The notes under the pieces are model-generated. The model was not told where the DNA came from, did not search any database, and saw only the letters and a program-made list of their open reading frames with translations. A stretch of 64,000 bases of DNA from Bacillus sp. Marseille-Q3570. Lineage in GTDB: Bacteria > Bacillota > Bacilli > Bacillales > Fictibacillaceae. The position numbers and the translations under genes are program-made. The stretch's first letter is position 1; each line of letters starts with the position of its first letter. Location: positions 153,517-217,516 of the forward strand of contig NZ_CAMGYZ010000008.1 in assembly GCF_946151055.1 (NCBI RefSeq), read 5' to 3'. This document shows, piece after piece, positions 1 to 8,622 of this stretch.

Positions 1-1
1 T

Positions 2-205
2 AGCCGAGTATTGTATGCGGTTACTCATATCGAACCTTTAGGATATCACGAAAAAGTTTCGGACGTACTGGAATGCCCACCCGAATCATCCCTGCTCGTA
101 TTGAAGCAAATGCATTACGATCAGAATGATGTTCCAGTGTTGTATTCGGTGAATTATTTTAGGGCGGATAAGTTTGATTTCCACGTTGTCAGACGTCGGG
201 TGTGA
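2..205 (+). CDS. ymfC: GntR-family transcriptional regulator, C-terminal part (UTRA domain), truncated by window start
   Basis: The reading frame is already open at base 2 and ends with TGA at 203-205, so this is the 3' end of a gene that begins upstream. The 67 visible residues match the end of a UTRA effector-binding domain, including the typical closing strand around [13 protein letters not shown] and a basic end (VVRRRV). UTRA domains of GntR regulators bind a small-molecule ligand that changes DNA binding. In Bacillus the gene just before the ymfF-ymfH block is the GntR regulator ymfC, which fits this position. The symbol rests on synteny; the DNA-binding domain lies outside the window. 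Confidence 0.75.
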   Translation, partial: SRVLYAVTHIEPLGYHEKVSDVLECPPESSLLVLKQMHYDQNDVPVLYSVNYFRADKFDFHVVRRRV

Positions 206-264
206 TAGGAAGTCCAAGATGGCACCGGATGATAAACTGCGAATTTCCGACGCATTTAGTAAAA

Positions 265-330
265 CCTGTACCTGCGTCTATAAGTGTATCTGTCGAATTC
301 AGATTCCCGGCACTTATTCTGACTTACAGG
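265..330 (+). other. Structured leader candidate upstream of the BMP transporter gene
   Basis: Four nested complementary segments can fold into one long irregular hairpin. They are CCTGTA (265-270) with TACAGG (325-330), GTC (276-278) with GAC (321-323), ATAAGTG (280-286) with CACTTAT (311-317), and ATCTG (288-292) with CAGAT (300-304). The 3' side carries a six-base bulge, TCCCGG. It is not followed by a T-run, so it is not an obvious terminator. It does not show the conserved junction bases of a purine riboswitch. Whether it is transcribed is unknown. Confidence 0.4.
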
Positions 331-382
331 ACATAGTTCCAGTGTTCTCATAGCTTTTAAGGAGGTGGTCAAGGGGGTTGTT

Positions 383-396
383 TGAAAGCGCTTAGC
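383..396 (+). promoter_or_regulatory. Possible CcpA (cre) site before the BMP gene
   Basis: TGAAAGCGCTTAGC matches the first eleven positions of the cre consensus TGWAARCGYTWNCW and misses two of the last three. It lies about 50 bases before the start of the lipoprotein gene. Carbon control of nucleoside uptake would be sensible, but this rests on one partial match. Confidence 0.25.
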
Positions 397-447
397 TTTT
401 CGAAATTTATGAAACTTTGATAATACACTAAGGGGGAAATGTACGGA

Positions 448-1539
448 ATGAAAAAGCGTTATGGGTTATTGATGTCTATGGTTTTAGCGGCTGGAACATT
501 ACTTTCGGCTTGCGGCAGTGATGAAGCTGCCTCAGGGGATAAGAAAGATGACGGCTTTAAAGTCGCAATGGTAACAGACACTGGCGGAGTAGACGATAAG
601 TCGTTCAACCAATCTGCTTGGGAAGGCCTTGAAGCATTTGGTGATGAAAACGACCTGGAAGAGAAAAAAGGATACAAATACTTGCAATCAGAAAAACAAA
701 GTGACTACCGTCCGAACTTGAACAACTTGGTCCGTCAAAATTATGATTTGATTTACGGAATCGGCTTCTTGATGCAAGAAGACATTCAAAAAGTCGCACA
801 ACAACAAAAGGATGCACAATTTGCACTTGTCGATAGCGTAGCTGTTGATGAAGATGGAAATCCGCTTGAAAATGTAGCAAGTATCACGTTTAAAGAGCAT
901 CAAGGATCCTTCCTCGTTGGATTGGTAGCTGGATTGCAAACGAAAACGAATAAAGTCGGGTTCATCGGCGGTGTAGAAAGTGAACTTATTTCTAAATTTG
1001 AGAATGGTTTCCTTGCGGGCGTTTTGACTGCAAATCCGAATGCTGAAGTACTCACTCAATATGCTGGGGATTTCAACGACGCTGCTAAAGGTGCCACGAT
1101 TGCTTCAGCTTTATATGGTAAAGATGTAGACGTTATTTATCATGCAGCAGGAGGAACTGGTGCAGGGGTGTTCACCGAAGCAATCAACCGTAAGAAGAAC
1201 GGTGAAGATGTATGGGTGATCGGAGTCGACCGTGACCAATTCGAAGAAGGAATCTATGACAAAGCGAACAACAAAAGTGTAACCCTTACTTCCATGGTAA
1301 AACGTGTAGACACAGCTGTATTTGAAGTTTCTTCTCAAACGAAAGATGGAAACTTCCCGGGTGGGAAAATCGTCGAATTCGGTCTTGAAGAAAATGGAGT
1401 AGGTATCGCTCCAACAGAAGATAACGTTACAGAAGAGTCACTGAATATGGTTAAAGAATATAAAGAGAAAATCGTTGCAGGTGAAATTGAAGTACCTAAG
1501 ACAGAGGAAGAATACGAAGCATTCAAAAGCGAAAAGTAA
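448..1539 (+). CDS. nupN: BMP-family nucleoside-binding lipoprotein of an ABC transporter
   Basis: This 363-residue substrate-binding lipoprotein begins with a signal peptide ending in the lipobox LLSAC, so the mature protein is anchored on the outer face of the membrane. After it comes the BMP domain, with an opening of the type VAMVTDTGGVDDKSFNQSAW and a later VIGVDRDQ segment, as in PnrA/NupN purine-nucleoside receptors. I chose ATG 448 because the AAGGGGG ribosome site (430-436) is 11 bases away; the ATG at 439 is only two bases from it. Three transporter genes follow (ATPase and two permeases), separated by a terminator-like hairpin. The symbol follows the B. subtilis nupNOPQ layout. Confidence 0.85.
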   Translation: MKKRYGLLMSMVLAAGTLLSACGSDEAASGDKKDDGFKVAMVTDTGGVDDKSFNQSAWEGLEAFGDENDLEEKKGYKYLQSEKQSDYRPNLNNLVRQNYDLIYGIGFLMQEDIQKVAQQQKDAQFALVDSVAVDEDGNPLENVASITFKEHQGSFLVGLVAGLQTKTNKVGFIGGVESELISKFENGFLAGVLTANPNAEVLTQYAGDFNDAAKGATIASALYGKDVDVIYHAAGGTGAGVFTEAINRKKNGEDVWVIGVDRDQFEEGIYDKANNKSVTLTSMVKRVDTAVFEVSSQTKDGNFPGGKIVEFGLEENGVGIAPTEDNVTEESLNMVKEYKEKIVAGEIEVPKTEEEYEAFKSEK

Positions 1540-1556
1540 TCTATAGCTCTATACAG

Positions 1557-1595
1557 AGGGGTTGACCCATCATTCTTTGAGTCAACCCCTTTATT
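1557..1595 (+). terminator. Rho-independent terminator after the BMP gene
   Basis: AGGGGTTGAC (1557-1566) pairs perfectly with GTCAACCCCT (1581-1590), followed by TTATTT. It lies between the binding-protein gene and the rest of the transporter, so partial read-through would give more lipoprotein than ATPase and permease. Confidence 0.85.
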
Positions 1596-1784
1596 TATGC
1601 AATTGAACAGTTTGCCATTCTTTTGATGATCGACTCATCCAGAATACCCTTGTGTTCTTGAGTGTACCAAAGGTATGTCAGATACTTACCAGACTCCCTT
1701 GTTACACTTAAGAGCCTTTTGAGGATATAAGAAAGATGCTGTTCAGCCTTTGCAAACGCAACAACATAGTAGGAGTGATGACAG

Positions 1785-3311
1785 TTGGAATACGTCATTG
1801 AAATGCGGGACATCCGCAAAGAGTTTCCTGGCATAGTAGCCAATGACAACATAACATTACAGGTTCAAAAGGGTGAAATCCATGCATTGTTAGGAGAAAA
1901 CGGTGCAGGGAAATCAACATTGATGAACGTACTGTTCGGCCTGTATCAGCCCGAAAAAGGTGAAATACGTGTACGCGGTGAAAAGGTGGAGATCACAGAT
2001 CCGAACATCGCAAACAATTTGGGGATCGGTATGGTCCATCAGCATTTTATGCTCGTAGAAAACTTTACTGTTACTGAGAATATCGTCCTTGGACAAGAAC
2101 CGAAACGGCGCGCACAGGTCGATATCAAATCAGCAGCAAAGAAGGTAGAAGAAATATCCAGACAATATGGATTACGAGTAGATCCATATGCCAAAATCGA
2201 GGATATTTCCGTAGGGATGCAACAGCGTGTGGAGATTTTAAAAACGTTATACCGTGGTGCGGAAATTCTGATCTTTGATGAACCGACAGCTGTGTTGACA
2301 CCTCAGGAAATAAAAGAGTTGACCCAAATCATGAAACGTCTGATTGCTGAAGGGAAATCAATCATTCTGATCACCCATAAGTTGAAGGAGATTATGGAAG
2401 TTTGTGATCGTTGTACGGTCATCCGCCGGGGTAAAGGAATCGGTACTGTGAATGTAGCAGATACGAATCGTGAAGAATTAGCTTCGATGATGGTTGGACG
2501 CAATGTATCGTTCACCACGAAGAAAGAAAAAGGAAATCCTCAACACGACGTTCTTGAGATAAAAAGCCTTGTAGTGAAAGATACTCGAGGAGTACCAGCT
2601 GTCAACGGTTTGGATTTGACCATTCGCGCAGGGGAAATCATTGGAATTGCTGGTGTAGATGGCAACGGTCAAACGGAATTGATTGAAGCGATTACAGGCT
2701 TGCGTAAAGCAGACAGTGGAGAGATTCGGTTGAATGGTAAAGAAATAACCAATCTCAAACCACGTAAGGTCACTGAATCAGGGATTGGCCATATACCTCA
2801 GGACCGTCACAAACACGGTCTGGTTCTTGATTTTTCTATCGGTGAAAATATCGTGTTGCAAACCTACTATCAAAAACCATATTCCAAATACAAACAACTG
2901 AAAGCAACAGAAATTTTCAAAAAAGCAGAACAGTTGATTGAGCAGTTCGATGTACGGACGCCGAGTGTATATACCCAGGCGAGGGCTTTATCCGGTGGAA
3001 ATCAACAAAAAGCGATCATCGCTCGTGAAGTGGATCGTAGCCCTGATCTCCTTATTGCCGCACAGCCGACACGGGGACTGGACGTTGGAGCGATTGAATT
3101 CATCCATTCCAAGCTTATTGAAGAAAGAGATGCCAATAAAGCTGTATTGCTCATTTCATTTGAACTTGAAGAAATCAGGAATGTTAGTGATCGGATCGCT
3201 GTCATATATGAAGGGAAAATCATAGCCATCGTCGATCCGGAAGAGGTCACAGAACAAGATTTAGGATTACTTATGGCTGGATCGACACAGACAGTGAAGG
3301 AGGAGAAGTAA
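1785..3311 (+). CDS. nupO: Nucleoside ABC transporter ATP-binding protein (tandem ATPase domains)
   Basis: This 508-residue cytoplasmic protein has two ABC ATPase domains in tandem, the arrangement of sugar and nucleoside importers of the RbsA/NupO type. The first domain has a Walker A GENGAGKST near residue 38, an atypical signature near VGMQQRVEI and a Walker B LIFDEPTAVLT. The second has a degenerate P-loop region (GVDGNGQTE), the signature LSGGNQQKAIIAREV and an altered Walker B, AAQPTRGLD. TTG 1785 is chosen as start because AGGAGTGATGA lies eight bases before it. The permease gene follows with no gap. Confidence 0.88.
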   Translation: MEYVIEMRDIRKEFPGIVANDNITLQVQKGEIHALLGENGAGKSTLMNVLFGLYQPEKGEIRVRGEKVEITDPNIANNLGIGMVHQHFMLVENFTVTENIVLGQEPKRRAQVDIKSAAKKVEEISRQYGLRVDPYAKIEDISVGMQQRVEILKTLYRGAEILIFDEPTAVLTPQEIKELTQIMKRLIAEGKSIILITHKLKEIMEVCDRCTVIRRGKGIGTVNVADTNREELASMMVGRNVSFTTKKEKGNPQHDVLEIKSLVVKDTRGVPAVNGLDLTIRAGEIIGIAGVDGNGQTELIEAITGLRKADSGEIRLNGKEITNLKPRKVTESGIGHIPQDRHKHGLVLDFSIGENIVLQTYYQKPYSKYKQLKATEIFKKAEQLIEQFDVRTPSVYTQARALSGGNQQKAIIAREVDRSPDLLIAAQPTRGLDVGAIEFIHSKLIEERDANKAVLLISFELEEIRNVSDRIAVIYEGKIIAIVDPEEVTEQDLGLLMAGSTQTVKEEK

Positions 3312-4367
3312 GTGAAACTGCAAAAAATACTATTCAAACTCAGTGTTCCTATCATTGCAGTTGCACTGGGTCTTCTCGTCGGTGGAATCATCATGGTTAC
3401 AAGTGGATTTGATCCACTGCTGGCATACTCCTCTCTGTTCAGTGTCATTTTCACAGATCCATATTATATCGGAGAAACAGTCAGACAGATGTCACCGTTG
3501 ATTTTATCAGGAATTGCTGTCGCATTCGCTTTCAGAACCGGCTTGTTTAACATCGGTGTAGAAGGTCAGCTATTAGTAGGATGGCTCGCTTCCGTTTATG
3601 TTGGAATCGCAGTTGAAGGGGTACCTGCATTCATCCATATTCCGCTCGCTATCATTGCGGCAGCAGTTGCTGGGGCGTTATGGGGACTTGTACCTGGGTT
3701 TTTGAAAGCAAGATTCAGAGTTCATGAAGTCATCACCACGATCATGATGAACTATGTAGCTTTACATGTCACTAACGCAATCATTCGAACTCATTTGTTA
3801 GCGCCAGGAGAACGGACTGAAGATATCCAATCTTCAGCTTCATTATCATCACTGTTCTTACAAGAAATAACGGATTTTTCGAGGTTACACTATGGAATCA
3901 TCGTGGCCATATTGGCTGCGATATTGATGTGGTACTTGTTATGGAAGACGACGACTGGATACGAACTGCGTGCAGTCGGATTCAACCAGCATGCTTCTGA
4001 CTATGCAGGAATCAATGTTTCGAAGAACATCATCTTATCCATGTGCATTTCAGGTGGATTTGCTGGTGTTGCAGGTGCCATGGAAGGTCTTGGTACGTAT
4101 CAATATATGACAATTAATGCTGCCTTTACTGGTGTCGGGTTTGATGGAATCGCTGTAGCGCTTCTTGGAGCAAATAGTGCGATTGGAATCATCCTTGCCG
4201 CGGCTCTTTTCGGAGGATTGAAAATCGGAGCATTGAATATGCAGGCGATGGCGCAAGTCCCTCCTGAATTGATCACAATTGTCATTTCACTGATCATCTT
4301 TTTCGTAGCTTCAAGCTATCTTGTCTACTGGCTGCGGAACCGGATTAACAGAAGGGGGAAAATCTAG
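3312..4367 (+). CDS. nupP: Nucleoside ABC transporter permease (first)
   Basis: This 351-residue integral membrane protein belongs to the BPD_transp_2 family. It opens with a hydrophobic segment (about residues 10-32) and has roughly eight to ten further membrane segments. The LFNIGVEGQLLVG motif near residue 78 is typical of NupP/RbsC-like permeases. The GTG start at 3312 follows the TAA of the ATPase gene directly and has AAGGAGGAG upstream. With the next gene it should form the heterodimeric channel of the nucleoside importer. The ABC-family assignment is firm; the substrate is inferred from the BMP partner. Confidence 0.87.
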   Translation: MKLQKILFKLSVPIIAVALGLLVGGIIMVTSGFDPLLAYSSLFSVIFTDPYYIGETVRQMSPLILSGIAVAFAFRTGLFNIGVEGQLLVGWLASVYVGIAVEGVPAFIHIPLAIIAAAVAGALWGLVPGFLKARFRVHEVITTIMMNYVALHVTNAIIRTHLLAPGERTEDIQSSASLSSLFLQEITDFSRLHYGIIVAILAAILMWYLLWKTTTGYELRAVGFNQHASDYAGINVSKNIILSMCISGGFAGVAGAMEGLGTYQYMTINAAFTGVGFDGIAVALLGANSAIGIILAAALFGGLKIGALNMQAMAQVPPELITIVISLIIFFVASSYLVYWLRNRINRRGKI

Positions 4368-5330
4368 ATGGATCTCATGCAGATATTACAAATCATCATA
4401 CCCACAGCCATCTTTGCTGCCGCCCCTTTGATTCTGACTGCACTTGGTGGAGTTTTCAGTGAACGATCCGGAGTTGTCAATATCGGTTTGGAAGGGCTCA
4501 TGATGATGGGAGCGTTTGTCGGAGCCGTTTTCACGTTCTATGGAGAGACATGGGGGTTTGGTAGTGCGTCACCTTGGTTCTCTTTCCTGGTCGCAATCGT
4601 AATTGGAGCGATTTTCTCACTGTTGCACGCAGTTGCAAGCATTTCGTTCCGTGCTGACCAGGTCGTCAGCGGCGTAGCTTTGAATTTTTTAGCAGCTGGT
4701 TTGACGCTTTTCCTAGTAAAGAAAATCTTTGATGCTGGTCAAACACCATATTTGAACGAACGGATTTTCAAGTCGGATATTCCGATACTTTCTGATATCC
4801 CTTTTATCGGTCCATTACTTTTCGGGGATGCTTATATAACCTCATTCTTAGCTGTGGCACTGGCTTTCGTTGTCTGGTTCGTCGTGTTTAAAACACCATT
4901 CGGCCTTCGTCTACGTGCGGTCGGCGAACATCCGATGGCTGCAGATACAATGGGAATCAATGTAACGAAAATGCGTTACATTGCAGTTATGCTGAGTGGT
5001 GCTTTCGCAGGGCTTGGTGGTGCGGTTTACGCAACCTCCATTAGTGGGAACTTCACACACTCTACGATCGCAGGGCAAGGATTCATGGCCCTTGCAGCTA
5101 TGATCTTTGGAAAGTGGCACCCGCTTGGCGCATTAGGTGCAGCATTGTTCTTCGGGTTTGCCCAATCATTGAGCATTACCGGGCAACAAATACCATTGCT
5201 GAAAGAAATACCACACGTCATTTTGCTCATTTCACCATATGTGCTGACAATACTTGCGCTAGCAGGTTTCGTTGGCCGTGCAGACGCACCTAAAGCAATC
5301 GGAAAACCATACGAAAAAGGAAAACGATAA
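4368..5330 (+). CDS. nupQ: Nucleoside ABC transporter permease (second)
   Basis: This 320-residue membrane protein is a shorter BPD_transp_2 permease with the family motif VVNIGLEGLMMMG near residue 36 and about eight hydrophobic segments. ATG 4368 directly follows the TAG of the previous gene, with AGAAGGGGG as ribosome site, so the three transporter genes are tightly coupled. The gene closes the operon and is followed by a terminator. Confidence 0.87.
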   Translation: MDLMQILQIIIPTAIFAAAPLILTALGGVFSERSGVVNIGLEGLMMMGAFVGAVFTFYGETWGFGSASPWFSFLVAIVIGAIFSLLHAVASISFRADQVVSGVALNFLAAGLTLFLVKKIFDAGQTPYLNERIFKSDIPILSDIPFIGPLLFGDAYITSFLAVALAFVVWFVVFKTPFGLRLRAVGEHPMAADTMGINVTKMRYIAVMLSGAFAGLGGAVYATSISGNFTHSTIAGQGFMALAAMIFGKWHPLGALGAALFFGFAQSLSITGQQIPLLKEIPHVILLISPYVLTILALAGFVGRADAPKAIGKPYEKGKR

Positions 5331-5338
5331 CGAATAGA

Positions 5339-5369
5339 GAACTTCTCATAGTATGAGGAGTTCTTTTTT
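5339..5369 (+). terminator. Terminator of the nucleoside transporter operon
   Basis: GAACTTCTCAT (5339-5349) pairs with ATGAGGAGTTC (5353-5363) with one G-U pair, and a run of six T follows. Confidence 0.85.
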
Positions 5370-5397
5370 AGGATTGCAATGAAATATTTTTGATTTT

Positions 5398-5720
5398 GGC
5401 TCTTTTCTATAAGTTTGTTGCTTTTGAGTCATTTTTAAAAATTACTTTGTGCAAGTTGGTTGGAGAGCAAGGTGCGGGACTCCTCGAAAATGAAATCGCA
5501 TTTTCTTCGTGCGATGTAACGCTGTCGAAGCTTTCCTTGTCCTGCGGGCTCACCGCACGCCCCGCGGAAAGCGAGCATCCTGGAGCGGAAATCAACGACT
5601 TTTAAAGAAAACTTGGCGAGACCAAGCCTTTTGTAGGTCGAGCCTTAGTTGCCCTTATACTGAAGAAAGTATTTTATACTTTCTTTAAGTGCAAGAGCAA
5701 CAAAACTAGCGAAAACATCC
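5398..5720. repeat. MITE-like element, copy 1 (323 bp)
   Basis: The element is non-coding and bounded by imperfect 29-bp inverted repeats. The left end (5398-5426) begins GGCTCTTTTC and ends GTTGCTTTTG; the right end (5692-5720) is its approximate reverse complement. The interior is closely similar to 15551-15923, including a GC-rich core around CACGCCCCGCGGAAAGCGAG (5550-5569). The flanking eight bases are too diverged here to show a target duplication. Ends starting GGCTCTT resemble those of ISL3-family insertion sequences as I recall them, but no transposase is present. Small ORFs in it are not credible genes. Confidence 0.8.
5603..5697 (-). repeat. Short dispersed repeat, copy A (inside MITE copy 1)
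   Basis: On the minus strand this reads as the common short repeat of the window: GAAGAAAGT and its complement ACTTTCTT as an internal hairpin, then GGCAACTAAGGCT, AAGGCTTGG and an end AAGTTTTCTTTA. It forms the right third of the MITE. Confidence 0.7.
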
Positions 5721-5844
5721 TTTAATATTAATGGCTGAAATTTTCTTTAAGGCGAAATGCACGTCACTTCAGCGGGAACAGCGAGACGAGTCCTCCTAAC
5801 AAAAAAGTATATGTATAGCGATTACAATTAGCTTGCCTTCCGTT

Positions 5845-5873
5845 ATGAAATTCTCATGAAAGAGTATTATAAT
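5845..5873 (+). promoter_or_regulatory. Possible SigA promoter for the ymfF operon
   Basis: ATGAAA (5845-5850) and a perfect TATAAT (5868-5873) are 17 bases apart, 75 bases before the ymfF start. The region 5721-5844 shows nothing else I can name. Confidence 0.5.
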
Positions 5874-5948
5874 GATGAGTGTTTCATGTTTCGTGGAAAA
5901 ATGGGGTAAGCTATCAACAGAAAACCTGGCAAAGGAGAGGTTGAAGAT

Positions 5949-7229
5949 ATGACAAGGATAACAGAACCTCGAGTGGTATCTAATGAAGGGTATACACTGC
6001 ATCTGATTGAAACAGAAAAATATAAGACAACGACGATTTCCATCCAGATAAAACGTAAGATTGAAGAAGAGAACGTAACAAAAAGAGCATTGTTAGCGCA
6101 AGTCTTGAAAGCTGGCACGAAATCCTATCCATCATCTTTACATATCCATCGCCTATTGGAAGATATGTACGGTGCGGGTTTTGTAACTTCTGTCGCAAAA
6201 AAAGGGGATTATCAGATCATCACGATCCGTATGGATGTTTCGAATGAAAAGTTTTTGCTGGACAATACACAACTTCTGGATCAGTCCCTTGAGTTCTTAT
6301 CTGAAGTGATGTTGCAGCCATTGAGCGATGGTACGAAATTCGATGAGAATAATGTGAGAAAAGAAAAACGAGTCTTGAAACAGAAAATCCAATCGATCTA
6401 TGATGATAAAATGCGTTTTGCGAATAAACGCCTTGTTGAAGAAATGTTCAAAGGCCGCCCGTATGCACAACATGCCTATGGGAAAGAAGAAGAGGTCGAT
6501 GCCATTACTGCAGAAGAACTTTTCAACTATTATAAGGATGTAATGAATAAAGATGAAATCGATATCTATATCGTCGGCGACATCGATGGAGTGGAAGTGG
6601 AGCGTAAAGTTCTCTCAAGACTCGAACTGAGTGAACGAGTCAATGCGGATGAATCACCTTCCTCAGAAATCGATAACAGGACACAGGAAAATGTTGTTTT
6701 TGATGAACAGGACATTAAACAAGGAAAGCTCCATATCGGATATCGGACATCAATTACCTTTTCCGACCCAGCGTATTATGCCATTCAGGTCTTCAATGGA
6801 ATATTCGGTGGATTTTCACATTCAAAATTGTTTATCAATGTCCGTGAAAAGGCGAGTCTAGCCTACTATGCAGTTTCAAGGATTGAAAGCCATGTAGGTG
6901 CTTTGTTCGTCATGTCAGGAATCGAATTCAAAAATTATGAAAAAGCGGTTTCGATCATAAAGGAACAAATGGACAAGATGAAGAATGGTGATATTTCAGA
7001 AGCTGAATTTTCACAGACCAAGGAGATGCTGCGGAATCAACTGCTCGAGTCTGTCGATAACCCGAACAGTTGGGTGGATCTGTTATATCATTCGAGAGTA
7101 GCCGGCATTGAGCGTTCTATCGATGAGTGGATAGAGGGGATTCAGGCGGTAACGATGGACGATGTCCAGAAAGCTGCCGAAACTGTAACGCTTGATACGA
7201 TCTATTTCCTTAAAGGGGAGGGTCAATAA
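5949..7229 (+). CDS. ymfF: M16-family peptidase-like protein, YmfF type
   Basis: This 426-residue protein has the fold pattern of M16 (insulinase/pitrilysin) peptidases but lacks the zinc-binding HxxEH motif where it is expected near the N terminus (that stretch reads KRALLAQVLKAG). It is therefore probably the non-catalytic half of a pair. A later arginine/tyrosine-rich segment, near NVREKASLAYYAVSR, is typical of the C-terminal M16 domain. The next gene, two bases downstream, encodes the partner with an intact motif. ATG 5949 has AAAGGAGAGG upstream. In B. subtilis the same two genes stand in the same place; their substrate is not settled. Confidence 0.85.
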   Translation: MTRITEPRVVSNEGYTLHLIETEKYKTTTISIQIKRKIEEENVTKRALLAQVLKAGTKSYPSSLHIHRLLEDMYGAGFVTSVAKKGDYQIITIRMDVSNEKFLLDNTQLLDQSLEFLSEVMLQPLSDGTKFDENNVRKEKRVLKQKIQSIYDDKMRFANKRLVEEMFKGRPYAQHAYGKEEEVDAITAEELFNYYKDVMNKDEIDIYIVGDIDGVEVERKVLSRLELSERVNADESPSSEIDNRTQENVVFDEQDIKQGKLHIGYRTSITFSDPAYYAIQVFNGIFGGFSHSKLFINVREKASLAYYAVSRIESHVGALFVMSGIEFKNYEKAVSIIKEQMDKMKNGDISEAEFSQTKEMLRNQLLESVDNPNSWVDLLYHSRVAGIERSIDEWIEGIQAVTMDDVQKAAETVTLDTIYFLKGEGQ

Positions 7230-7231
7230 CC

Positions 7232-8521
7232 ATGAAAGAAACGTATTTTGATCAACTGCAAGAAACCCTTTATTCCGAAACATTAGACAATGGACTCCAG
7301 GTATATGTTTTACCGAAAAAAGGCTTTAATAAGACGTATGCAACCTTTACGACCAAATATGGTTCAGTCGATAACCATTTCACACCGATGGGTTCGGATG
7401 AGCCTGTCAAAGTTCCTGATGGCATCGCTCATTTTCTCGAACATAAATTGTTTGAAAAAGAGCACGGGGATGTTTTCCAGGATTTTAGTAAACAAGGCGC
7501 ATCCGCTAATGCTTTCACATCTTTTACAAGAACGGCATATCTTTTCTCCAGTACATCAAATGTGAAGGAAAATTTGAAGACATTGATCGATTTTGTGCAA
7601 GCCCCTTATTTCACTGAAAAGACGGTAGAGAAAGAAAAAGGGATCATCGGACAGGAAATCGAGATGTATGATGATAATCCCGATTGGCGTGTATACTTCG
7701 GGGTGATCGAAAACATGTTCCATCATCATCCCGTAAAAATTGATATTGCGGGTACCGTTCCTTCCATAGCAAAGATTACAAAAGATTCACTTTACACATG
7801 CTACGAAACTTTTTACCATCCAAGCAACATGCTCTTATTTGTCGTCGGCAATATCGATGTCAAAGAAATCATGGGTCTCGTAAAAGAGAATCAGGACGGT
7901 AAAGATTTTGCTGCACCTGAAAAAATCGAGCGTTTTTTTGAAGATGAACCCCCTGAAGTCGCAAAAAAGAAATCAGTCATTAAAATGACTGTACAAACAC
8001 CGAAGTGTATGGTTGGGTTCAAAGCGGCGACCCCTAAACGTTCAGGTGATGAACGCCTTAAATATGAACTAAGCATGAACCTTCTGCTCGATTATTTGTT
8101 CGGCCAAAGTTCGGATAATTATGAGGAATTATACGATGAAGGCTTGATCGATCAATCATTCTCGTTCGATTATACAGAGGAATCCGATTTCGGTTTCTCA
8201 CTCATAGGGGGAGAAACAAGCGATCCGGATCGTTTGACAGAACGTATTTTTGAAATGATCGAGATGACCAAATCAAAAGGGATCGATGCAGACTCAATCG
8301 AACGTTTGAAGAAAAAGAAAATGGGCAGTTTCCTGAGATCGATGAATTCTCCAGAATATATCGCCAATCAATTCACCCGTTTCCAATTCGGAGATATGAA
8401 TCTTTTCAATGTCATTGAGATGTATGCGAAGATCACACCTGATGATCTCCAAACGATAATGAATGATCACTTTAGGGAAAAAGCTTTTACAAGCTGTCAG
8501 GTACGACCAAAAAGCAGTTGA
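7232..8521 (+). CDS. ymfH: M16-family zinc peptidase, YmfH type
   Basis: This 429-residue protein carries the inverted zinc motif HFLEH, within GIAHFLEHKLFEK near residue 70, so it is the catalytic M16 subunit. A third metal ligand is expected at a glutamate about 75 residues on; EKGIIGQEIEMYDDNP fits. The C-terminal half is the second M16 domain. ATG 7232 starts two bases after the ymfF stop with AAAGGGGAGGG as ribosome site, so the two are co-translated and probably form one complex. The cellular substrate cannot be told from sequence. Confidence 0.87.
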   Translation: MKETYFDQLQETLYSETLDNGLQVYVLPKKGFNKTYATFTTKYGSVDNHFTPMGSDEPVKVPDGIAHFLEHKLFEKEHGDVFQDFSKQGASANAFTSFTRTAYLFSSTSNVKENLKTLIDFVQAPYFTEKTVEKEKGIIGQEIEMYDDNPDWRVYFGVIENMFHHHPVKIDIAGTVPSIAKITKDSLYTCYETFYHPSNMLLFVVGNIDVKEIMGLVKENQDGKDFAAPEKIERFFEDEPPEVAKKKSVIKMTVQTPKCMVGFKAATPKRSGDERLKYELSMNLLLDYLFGQSSDNYEELYDEGLIDQSFSFDYTEESDFGFSLIGGETSDPDRLTERIFEMIEMTKSKGIDADSIERLKKKKMGSFLRSMNSPEYIANQFTRFQFGDMNLFNVIEMYAKITPDDLQTIMNDHFREKAFTSCQVRPKSS

Positions 8522-8530
8522 AAATAAAAA

Positions 8531-8581
8531 CGGGAGAAGTGAGGCTGACTGGTAAAGTCAGTCTCTGCTTTATGTCTCCCG
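8531..8581 (+). terminator. Compound hairpin between ymfH and ymfI
   Basis: An inner stem GAGGCTGAC (8541-8549) / GTCAGTCTC (8557-8565) sits inside an outer stem CGGGAGA (8531-8537) / TCTCCCG (8575-8581). Only a weak T-run follows the inner stem, so it may be a partial terminator or an RNA processing site inside the operon. Confidence 0.45.
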
Positions 8582-8622
8582 GAATTGAAATATTCAACAC
8601 AATCTCAGTTGGGAGGGGTTCT

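Noticed and set aside
265..330. Purine riboswitch before the nucleoside transporter
   Set aside because: The structure is a single long stem without the three-way junction or its conserved bases.
1595..1852. Minus-strand frame of 85 codons between the BMP gene and the ATPase gene
   Set aside because: It runs into the real ATPase gene, has no clear ribosome site and lies inside a same-direction transporter cluster. A decayed gene remnant is possible but unsupported.
5390..5605. Forward and reverse ORFs of 60-70 codons
   Set aside because: They lie inside the MITE-like repeat, and a similar ORF appears in the second copy only where the repeat is the same.
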